Below are positions 1 through 4,923 of a stretch of 7,509 bases of DNA, piece after piece. Made by a program: the position numbers and the translations under genes. This DNA comes from Propionibacteriaceae bacterium (lineage in GTDB: Bacteria; Actinomycetota; Actinomycetes; Propionibacteriales; Propionibacteriaceae). Under the pieces are notes generated by a model, which saw only the letters and a list, made by a program, of their open reading frames with translations, ran no database searches and was not told the origin of the DNA. Location of the stretch: assembly GCA_031254155.1 (NCBI GenBank), contig JAIRVA010000187.1, positions 1 to 7,509 of the forward strand, written 5' to 3'. The stretch's first letter is position 1; every line of letters starts with the position of its first letter.

Positions 1-392
1 TCGTCGTCCGGGTACTCCCCGGCCGTCAGCGCGAGCCCGATCTCGGCCAGGCCGTCGGCCGGACTGATGCGGCCGCCGACCGCGTCCGGAGTGAGGAAAG
101 TGCCCGGGACAAGGTCGGACAGGGCGAACTGTCCGACAACATCGTTGATGTCAGCGGCGGGTACGGGGGTGAGCAACGGGTCGAACCCCACCCGTACCGT
201 CGCCAAATCCGCCCGCTCAATCCGCTCGCCCCGGGCGACCCCCGCCACGATGGCGATGACCTCCTGGGAACGGGACAGGTTGGTGTAGATGCCAACGGAC
301 ACGAGCGCGCCCGTGATCACGAGGACGATCCCGGTGACGACTAGCAGGGGGCTGCGGCGCAACTGCGGCCCGCGCGGGGTGGGTGGTTTCAT
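1..392 (-). CDS. SAF-domain protein, CpaB-like Flp/Tad pilus assembly factor (partial, 3' end beyond window)
   Basis: ATG at 392-390 opens a frame with no stop down to base 1, giving 130 residues and no C-terminus. The protein starts with a basic stretch (residues 1-13, three Arg and one Lys), then one membrane helix at about 15-36, then a SAF-like domain at about 45-105 containing the segments VARGERIERADL and VGQFALSDLVPGTFL. SAF domains of this type occur in CpaB/RcpC proteins, which act at the outer face of the membrane in Flp/Tad pilus assembly. In Gram-positive species the exact role is unclear. A purine-rich site (AGAAGGG on the minus strand, about 402-408) lies in front of the ATG. 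The gene begins 17 nt after the stop of the TadE/TadG-like gene on the same strand, which suggests one operon. The family call is from motif recognition. Other SAF-domain proteins are possible because the C-terminal half is missing. Confidence 0.72.
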   Translation of the reverse strand, partial: MKPPTPRGPQLRRSPLLVVTGIVLVITGALVSVGIYTNLSRSQEVIAIVAGVARGERIERADLATVRVGFDPLLTPVPAADINDVVGQFALSDLVPGTFLTPDAVGGRISPADGLAEIGLALTAGEYPDD

Positions 393-409
393 GGCGGGTT
401 ACCCTTCTC

Positions 410-793
410 TTACCGGTCTTGCGCGAGGCCGACGGACGCGGCCCCCCGCAGCGGCAGACGGTCAATGGCAATGATGGAGAGCAGCTTGGTGGGGTACGTC
501 CCGGTCAGTTCGACGGTCAGCACCCGCCCGTCCAGCCTCGCCGTACCCACCAAAACCCCTTCGCTCAGGCAGGTTTCCGCACCGGCGAGGGCCAGGAACT
601 CACTGTTCGCGCCGAGCGTCGCGGCGGTCGCGCCCGCCCGCGCGCAGTGCGACGCCTGGTCGCGGAGGACCTGCTCGGCGGCGACCTGGCCGGAAAAATC
701 CACGCCGATGCCCACGCAGATCAGTGCGGCCAGGCTCGCGACCGGGATCATGGCGACGATCCGGCCCGTTTCGCGATATCGACGAGGACGCAT
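410..793 (-). CDS. TadE/TadG-like pseudopilin of a Flp/Tad locus (127 aa)
   Basis: A short protein with the TadE/TadG layout. A basic N-terminus (residues 1-11, five Arg) precedes one hydrophobic helix at about 12-33 ending in VGIGVDFSG. An amphipathic helix follows (GQVAAEQVLRDQASHCARAG, 35-54), and the C-terminal half is beta-rich (LTVELTGTYPTKLLSIIAID, 92-111), a pattern common in actinobacterial TadE-like proteins. These are minor pseudopilins or membrane-anchored accessory proteins of tight-adherence pili. Two extracellular cysteines, Cys50 and Cys75, could form a disulfide, and Cys26 lies in the membrane helix. The ATG at 793 has no obvious Shine-Dalgarno sequence. An internal ATG (Met15) exists, but starting there would remove the basic leader typical of the family, so 793 is preferred. 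The gene is the first of a minus-strand pair with the SAF-domain gene and is divergent from the ABC exporter. Confidence 0.68.
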   Translation of the reverse strand: MRPRRYRETGRIVAMIPVASLAALICVGIGVDFSGQVAAEQVLRDQASHCARAGATAATLGANSEFLALAGAETCLSEGVLVGTARLDGRVLTVELTGTYPTKLLSIIAIDRLPLRGAASVGLAQDR

Positions 794-815
794 ATATCAA
801 GCCTGGCTAGGCCGC

Positions 816-844
816 AAGATAGCATGGGATCTGTGCACAGGCCA
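816..844 (-). promoter_or_regulatory. candidate promoter for the minus-strand pilus genes
   Basis: Read on the minus strand, TATCTT (821-816) is a reasonable -10 box. The hexamer 17 bases further upstream, TGGCCT (844-839), matches the -35 consensus at only three of six positions. Initiation would fall near 809, giving a leader of about 16 nt before the ATG at 793. The spacer contains the palindrome at 831-840. The weak -35 keeps confidence low. Confidence 0.3.
831..840. promoter_or_regulatory. perfect 10-bp palindrome CTGTGCACAG, possible operator
   Basis: CTGTGCACAG reads identically on both strands and lies in the divergent intergenic region, inside the spacer of the candidate pilus promoter. 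A dimeric regulator bound here would sit between the -35 and -10 boxes. No second copy was noticed nearby, and a 10-bp palindrome can arise by chance, so the assignment is tentative. Confidence 0.28.
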
Positions 845-967
845 CTTTGGTGCGTTTGTACGGATACATGCCGGAGGTAGTCCCTCACTCGGCTTGCAGG
901 AACCGCCCCGACGCTCCGGCTCAAACTCGCCGGTGACTACGGAACCACTGATCTACGCTCCGACCGG

Positions 968-973
968 TAGTGT
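968..973 (+). promoter_or_regulatory. -10 box (TAGTGT) for leaderless transcription of the ABC ATPase gene
   Basis: TAGTGT fits the actinobacterial TANNNT -10 pattern. Its last base is seven bases before the GTG at 980, so transcription would begin at or next to the start codon. No Shine-Dalgarno sequence is present between 955 and 979. The first three bases of the -10 box, TAG at 968-970, are also an in-frame stop, so translation cannot begin further upstream. No convincing -35 element is visible around 944-950, which is common for actinobacterial promoters. Confidence 0.6.
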
Positions 974-979
974 GGTCTT

Positions 980-3925
980 GTGCCAGTTGAAGTGCGTGAC
1001 GTAACGAAGTCCTACGGCCTGGGGACAGCGCTGCGGGGCGTCAGTTTCTCCGTCCCCGACGGCGGTTTTTACGCTCTGCTCGGGCCCGCCGGGGCCGGCA
1101 AGTCGGCCGTCATCGCCTGCCTGGCCGGGGCGGCCCGCCCCGACTCCGGGTGGATTACGACGGGCGACGCGAGCGTTGGGACAGTGTTCCAGCCCGTCCT
1201 CCTGGACGCCCGCCTGACGGGAGCGGAAAACCTCGCCGTTCACGCAGGGCTGGGCGGGCTGGGCCGCGGTTGGCGGTCGTACGCGGATGAACTCGCAGCC
1301 CGGCTTGGCGTCACGCTGGACCGGCAGTGTCGTCGCTTGTCAGCGGGGGAATTGCGCCGGGTCGACCTGGTCCGCGCGCTGCTGGGACGCCCCGATGTCC
1401 TCCTGCTTGACGAGCCCGCCGAGGGACTCGACCCGGTGAGCGCGGATGCGATCTGGGACTTGCTCGCCCAAGTCTGGGGTGACGGTACGACCATCATCCT
1501 CGCCACCGCCCAGCCCGAGTTGGCCCAGCCCGCCGACCTGATCGGGATCCTGCTGGGAGGTGTGATCGTGGCGGAGGGCAGCGCCGACGAGTTGACGGCG
1601 GCCCACCGCCGAAACCTCACGTTAACCCTGGTCAACCCCGAGTCCAGCTGGGCAGATCTGGCGGCGATGGGTCTCGACCTCCCCGCTCCCCAGCCCGACG
1701 GCCGGATCGTGTGGCCGGTCGAACCCGACCTCGCCCGGGACGTGGTGGGCGCACTGGGCGACGAGTTGCAGGACTTCGAGTACCGCCCGCGAACCCTCGA
1801 CGAGACGCTTCAGGAGTTGCAGTTCACCGCGGTGGACCCGCCGGCGCCTGGGGTGGTCGCGGAGGATGACGAGGACAACTGGGAGCCCGAGACACTCGGC
1901 GTACTTCCGGTCGATGACACCGCTCCGGCCGATGACGCCACCGAGCCCGCGCCCTGGGCGGAGACGGACGGGACCGCCGAACTGGCTGACGGAACCGCCG
2001 AGGTGGCTGACGCGGCCGAGCCGGCCCCGGTACTGGCGGCCGGGCCGGAGGCCGAGTGGACCGAGTCGGATGACCTCTGGCCGGACGCGGTGGGTGAACG
2101 CGCCTACGCCACGTTCTCCGACACGGGCCGCAACGCGGAGGGCCGGCCGTGGTACCCGGAGGGGTACGATCCGGCCGTTGACTTCGCCCGTTACATCGGG
2201 GTCGACGACGCCGAGCGCAGCCAGGCCAACTGGCGCGGCTGGCAGGCGTCAGACGACGAACTGACCCTCGCCGAGATGGCGGTGGGGGCGGACGCTGGTA
2301 CGTTGCCCGGGGAGCCCGCCGACGAAGCGGTACCCGTACCCGGGGCTGACGCTCTCACCGACCTGGCCGCCGACGATCCCACCTCCTCATCCCGGTTGAC
2401 CGGGGTGGTTCCGCCCAACCGGTCGACCCTGGGTTGGGAGGTGCAGCGTGAGCCGGCCCGACCGGAGGTACGCGATGTACGCGATGTACGCGCGTCGGGC
2501 GACGAACTGCCCGGGGCCGAACTGCCCGGGGCCGAACTGTCCGGGGCCGCGTTGCCCGTTGACGTTGCCAGCCTGGCCGGCCCTGATAACCCGGTTGACG
2601 CTGCCACTCTGGCCGACCCAGATCACCCGGTTGACCCGGCGGAGCCGGGCTGGACGCCGCTCATCGAGTCCGGACCGACCACCGTCCGGATGCGGCCGGC
2701 CCCCGAGCCCGGCCGGACCCGGCGGGAGGTCCGGCGGCCCACCCCCGTGGTACCCGCGGCGGCACCAGACGATTCGGTCCCCGACGAGCCCGTGACCGGC
2801 CCGATCCGCGACCGCGAACTCGTCCGGGGCCGGGGGTACCGGCTGATTTCTGCAACCACCGACGGCGAAATACCTGATCAATCCCAGTTTGATCCACCCT
2901 CGTCTGGCCAGCCCCGGGTCGACGAGCCCCCGACCAGCCAGTCGCGGACAAGCCAATCCCGGCCCGGACAACCGCGCCGGACCGGCCGCACGCGTCCCGA
3001 CTGGGCGGTACCCGCCCCCGGGTGGATCACCGGGGTCTCTCGGCTCCACGCTGCCGCTTCGTACGAGCCGGACGCCGGCCCGGCCGCCACCCCGGAGCCC
3101 GCGACCGCCAAGTCCGGGTGGCCGGATTCCGGTCCCGCGGGGGACGCAAGAGACATTCGCCCCACGCCGGGCGGGGGGGACACTTCCCAGTCCGACGTAC
3201 CGAGTGTGCTCGACGGGCGGGGTGAACCGGGCCCGTCGGTGGGACGGGGCGCGCGCGCCGCGTTGGGCGACCTGGGTCTGCCGGAGGCCGCGTTCGTACC
3301 GGGGCTACCGGATGGACTGGGCGGCCCCGCCGCGCAGTTGGTATCGGACGCGCAGTTCGTCCGACATGCCCAGTTTGTCCCCGACGAGCAGTTCGGTCAG
3401 GAGGCGCCAGACGTACGGGCGCTGCCCGAGCAACTCACCGGGGCCGATCAACTCACCGTACCCGAGCAACTCGATTTACCAAACGGGCTTGACGGCCGGG
3501 ATATCCCCCTCGAGGTACCCGCCGACTGGCCGACGGCGGATCTCAACCCCGCTCCCGAGCCGGAGCCCGGCCGGGCCCGCCCGGCCCCACCCGTACTGCG
3601 ACCCGAGGAGGACTCCCGTTCGATCGCGTTGTTCGGGGCCGTGGACCGGCTGGCGTTTGTATCGCACCTGATCAAGGACGCTATTCTCAAGGACGCGCTG
3701 CCGCCGTTCGACGAGCGGTTCCCGGTCGACGGGCTGTTCCACGAGCTGCCGCCGCCCGAGCCGAACCCCGAGCCCGCCCCGCTCACGCGCACCGAGGATG
3801 TCTGGGTGGAGGAAATGAGCCGGCCGTTGAACGAGCAGTACGCCAAGCAGGCACGTTTGCAGTTGTCAATAGAGAAGCGCATGGAAGACGCGCGGCGGCG
3901 GCGGGCGAGCGGGAAGGACGCGTGA
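980..3925 (+). CDS. ABC exporter ATPase with a giant repeat-rich C-terminal extension (981 aa)
   Basis: Residues 1-215 form a drug/lipid-exporter type ABC ATPase: A-loop Tyr12, Walker A GPAGAGKS (35-42), Q-loop Gln71, signature LSAGE (120-124), Walker B VLLLDE (140-145) with catalytic Glu145, and D-loop GLDP (149-152). At the switch loop the sequence is ATAQPELAQPAD (175-186). Against the usual THDPEL pattern, the histidine is Ala177. Residues about 210-283 resemble the short module after many ABC-2 ATPase domains, ending in TLDETLQELQ. A normal family member (about 300 residues) would stop there. Instead, about 590 residues of acidic, then Pro/Arg-rich linker with several tandem repeats follow, and then a charged helical tail (876-981). 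The frame is open throughout with uniform composition, so this is one gene rather than a frameshift artefact. GTG 980 is the only possible start: TAG at 968 closes the frame, and homology begins at residue 3. It pairs with the overlapping permease gene. Substrate unknown. Confidence 0.9.
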   Translation: MPVEVRDVTKSYGLGTALRGVSFSVPDGGFYALLGPAGAGKSAVIACLAGAARPDSGWITTGDASVGTVFQPVLLDARLTGAENLAVHAGLGGLGRGWRSYADELAARLGVTLDRQCRRLSAGELRRVDLVRALLGRPDVLLLDEPAEGLDPVSADAIWDLLAQVWGDGTTIILATAQPELAQPADLIGILLGGVIVAEGSADELTAAHRRNLTLTLVNPESSWADLAAMGLDLPAPQPDGRIVWPVEPDLARDVVGALGDELQDFEYRPRTLDETLQELQFTAVDPPAPGVVAEDDEDNWEPETLGVLPVDDTAPADDATEPAPWAETDGTAELADGTAEVADAAEPAPVLAAGPEAEWTESDDLWPDAVGERAYATFSDTGRNAEGRPWYPEGYDPAVDFARYIGVDDAERSQANWRGWQASDDELTLAEMAVGADAGTLPGEPADEAVPVPGADALTDLAADDPTSSSRLTGVVPPNRSTLGWEVQREPARPEVRDVRDVRASGDELPGAELPGAELSGAALPVDVASLAGPDNPVDAATLADPDHPVDPAEPGWTPLIESGPTTVRMRPAPEPGRTRREVRRPTPVVPAAAPDDSVPDEPVTGPIRDRELVRGRGYRLISATTDGEIPDQSQFDPPSSGQPRVDEPPTSQSRTSQSRPGQPRRTGRTRPDWAVPAPGWITGVSRLHAAASYEPDAGPAATPEPATAKSGWPDSGPAGDARDIRPTPGGGDTSQSDVPSVLDGRGEPGPSVGRGARAALGDLGLPEAAFVPGLPDGLGGPAAQLVSDAQFVRHAQFVPDEQFGQEAPDVRALPEQLTGADQLTVPEQLDLPNGLDGRDIPLEVPADWPTADLNPAPEPEPGRARPAPPVLRPEEDSRSIALFGAVDRLAFVSHLIKDAILKDALPPFDERFPVDGLFHELPPPEPNPEPAPLTRTEDVWVEEMSRPLNEQYAKQARLQLSIEKRMEDARRRRASGKDA
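1967..2008 (+). repeat. 21-bp in-frame tandem duplication (DGTAE-L/V-A)
   Basis: Two 21-bp units (1967-1987 and 1988-2008) encode DGTAELA and DGTAEVA, residues 330-343 of the ATPase linker, followed by a degenerate continuation, DAAEPA. This is the first visible array in the acidic part of the linker. Confidence 0.7.
2468..2492 (+). repeat. 9-bp in-frame tandem repeat, GTACGCGAT, 2.8 copies
   Basis: GTACGCGAT occurs twice in perfect tandem and is followed by GTACGCG, encoding VRDVRDVRA from residue 497 of the ATPase. Exact nucleotide identity suggests a recent slippage or duplication event. Confidence 0.8.
2504..2548 (+). repeat. 15-bp in-frame tandem repeat, three copies (ELPGA)
   Basis: GAACTGCCCGGGGCC is repeated at 2504-2518 and 2519-2533 with perfect identity, and at 2534-2548 with one change (C to T). 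The units encode ELPGA, ELPGA and ELSGA, residues 509-523 of the ATPase linker. A degenerate fourth unit (ALPVD) follows. Confidence 0.85.
2558..2629 (+). repeat. 36-bp in-frame tandem repeat, two copies
   Basis: Units at 2558-2593 and 2594-2629 encode VDVASLAGPDNP and VDAATLADPDHP (residues 527-550). A third start, VDPAEPG, follows. The copies differ at several bases, so this duplication appears older than the 9-bp and 15-bp arrays just upstream. Confidence 0.78.
3332..3403 (+). repeat. 18-bp degenerate repeat, four copies (AQFVxD hexapeptides)
   Basis: Four consecutive 18-bp units encode AQLVSD, AQFVRH, AQFVPD and EQFGQE (residues 785-808). Every unit has Gln at position 2 and Leu/Phe at position 3. 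The nucleotide core CAGTT is kept in all four. Confidence 0.75.
3425..3478 (+). repeat. 18-bp degenerate repeat, three copies (PEQLTG-like hexapeptides)
   Basis: Three 18-bp units encode PEQLTG, ADQLTV and PEQLDL (residues 816-833), all with the core CAACTC. The hexapeptide shape (x-x-Gln-Leu-x-x) matches the array at 3332-3403, from which it is separated by seven residues, but the codons differ (CAA CTC against CAG TTC). The two arrays are either an old common expansion or convergent under selection on the protein. Confidence 0.72.
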
Positions 3926-4776
3926 TGACGGGTACGGGTACGGGCCGGCTGTTCCTCCGCCACCTGGGCGTCACCGTTCGGAACCGGACGGCGGTGCTCA
4001 TCGCGGGTCTCACCCCGGTGATGCTGCTCGTCTGCTGGTTCGCCTTCCTGCGCGACGGGTTGGTCGACGCGGCCGGCACGACCGGCACCACCAACTCCGC
4101 CCCCGCCGCGGCTGCGATCACCGCGTGGGTCTTCGCCACGGTGGCCGTCCTGACGGGGTTCTCGTCGACCTTCGCCGTCCTGCTGGCCTACGCCGATGAC
4201 CGGGCCGACGGGCGTTTCTGCTTGTGGGCAGCGGCCGGCGCGAAGGGCTGGCAGGTGGGCGGGACCTTCCTCGCCGCCGCGGCCACCGTCGCCTTCGCCC
4301 TCTCGCTCGTGGTCATCGCGCTCGGGCAGGTCTGGGCGGCGGTACGAGGGGAGCCGACCATGTCGGCCATCGACTGGCTGCTCGCCCTGATCGGCAGCCT
4401 CCTCGCGGCCGTTTTCTTCGCCGGTCTGAACGGGCTCGCGGTCGCCCTCACCCGCACGCGCGGTGGCCTCGCCGGCTGGGCGCTGCTCGGCGGGCTGGGT
4501 ACCACCTTCCTGACCACGTCGCTCGCTCTCGTCCGGCCGACCGTGGTCTACGAGGTCCTCGGCGCGCTCCCGTTCTTCCAGGCATCTTCCCTTGTCAGAG
4601 CCCCGATTCTCGAAGGGTGCGGCGTACACAGTCTGACGTACCCACTGGGTGCCGAGATCCGCGCGGGCGGGACCTGGCCGCTGGGACTCGTGGCCGTCGC
4701 CCTCCTCGCCTGGACCGCGGTGGCCTGGGCCCTCAGCCTCTGGCGCATGGGCCGGACTCTCCGCGACCCCGCATGA
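3925..4776 (+). CDS. ABC-2 type transporter permease (283 aa)
   Basis: An integral membrane protein with about six helices, the usual ABC-2 permease layout. From the ATG at 3925 they lie roughly at residues 22-41, 62-88, 108-134, 149-172, 178-200 and 252-272. A cytoplasmic basic N-terminus (RHLGVTVRNRT) precedes helix 1. The segment LPFFQASSLVRAPIL between helices 5 and 6 recalls the conserved loop of ABC-2 exporters. It should form the membrane pore for the ATPase encoded just upstream. The ATPase stop (TGA 3923-3925) shares one base with this ATG. GTG at 3922 would give one more residue and a 4-base overlap. GGAAGGA at 3912-3918 lies six bases before the ATG but only three before the GTG, so ATG is preferred. 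Either way translation is coupled. No substrate can be inferred from the sequence. Confidence 0.85.
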   Translation: MTGTGTGRLFLRHLGVTVRNRTAVLIAGLTPVMLLVCWFAFLRDGLVDAAGTTGTTNSAPAAAAITAWVFATVAVLTGFSSTFAVLLAYADDRADGRFCLWAAAGAKGWQVGGTFLAAAATVAFALSLVVIALGQVWAAVRGEPTMSAIDWLLALIGSLLAAVFFAGLNGLAVALTRTRGGLAGWALLGGLGTTFLTTSLALVRPTVVYEVLGALPFFQASSLVRAPILEGCGVHSLTYPLGAEIRAGGTWPLGLVAVALLAWTAVAWALSLWRMGRTLRDPA

Positions 4777-4801
4777 ATGTTAAATGTACAATGGGCTAGT
4801 C

Positions 4802-4830
4802 TTTACATGCCCTGGCTGAGTCGGTAGGGT
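4802..4830 (+). promoter_or_regulatory. promoter for the MMPL transporter gene
   Basis: TTTACA (4802-4807) matches five of six -35 consensus bases and is followed after exactly 17 bases by TAGGGT (4825-4830), which fits TANNNT. Initiation would be near 4837, 26 bases past the -35 start of the leader described below. It lies in the gap after the permease gene, so the MMPL gene can be expressed apart from the ABC pair. No factor-independent terminator is visible between the two genes, so read-through is also possible. Confidence 0.55.
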
Positions 4831-4834
4831 TGCC

Positions 4835-4923
4835 CCAGGGGTACAACCGGGGAACCTATGGGAGGCACGTCCCCTGGCACGCAGGTGCAATGCGCAACTG
4901 CGGTGGGGGAAAGGGCAACGAGC
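4835..4923 (+). promoter_or_regulatory. potentially structured leader of the MMPL mRNA, class not recognised
   Basis: About 87 nt separate the predicted transcription start from the GTG at 4924. CCAGGGG (4835-4841) is perfectly complementary to CCCCTGG (4871-4877). A hairpin follows: CGCAG (4880-4884) pairs with CTGCG (4898-4902), then one G-A mismatch, then TGC/GCA and the loop AATGC. The C-run at 4871-4874 could alternatively pair with the G-run of the ribosome binding site at 4905-4909, so a switch in translation is conceivable. An in-frame ATG at 4858 means the stretch might instead encode a 22-residue N-terminal extension. Confidence 0.35.
4905..4915 (+). promoter_or_regulatory. ribosome binding site that decides the MMPL start
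   Basis: GGGGGAAAGGG ends eight bases before the GTG at 4924. The upstream in-frame ATG at 4858 has only GGGGA four bases in front of it. Starting at 4924 also places the first residues exactly where MMPL proteins usually begin, a few residues before the HPVRIVVAW segment that enters helix 1. Confidence 0.65.

Noticed and set aside
465..1004. Plus-strand frame spanning the TadE/TadG-like gene and the intergenic region
   Set aside because: It has no ribosome binding site or domain and overlaps both the recognisable minus-strand pseudopilin and the ABC start.
2468..2629. CRISPR-like array
   Set aside because: The repeats are directly adjacent without unique spacers, are in frame within a gene, and have changing periods.
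2387..3049. Minus-strand frame of 220 codons within the ATPase linker
   Set aside because: It is a Gly/Arg/Pro-rich product generated by the repeat region read backwards, with no independent support.
1841..3600. Frameshift or fusion artefact creating the long ATPase
   Set aside because: The frame stays open for 2.9 kb with consistent codon usage, repeats whose lengths are all multiples of three, and a sensible downstream overlap with the permease gene.
3448..4629. Long minus-strand open frame (393 codons) opposite the ATPase tail and permease gene
   Set aside because: Its product is a charged, Arg/Gly/Glu-rich low-complexity sequence with no domain, typical of the antisense of high-GC coding DNA, and the plus-strand genes there are clearly real.
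4777..4801. Terminator after the permease gene
   Set aside because: The AT-rich stretch holds only the 6-bp palindrome TGTACA and no stem followed by a T-run.
4841..4923. Cyclic-di-AMP (ydaO-type) riboswitch suggested by CCGGGGAACC at 4847-4856
   Set aside because: That short string resembles a conserved stretch I recall from actinobacterial ydaO elements, but the leader is too short and the other conserved blocks are not visible.
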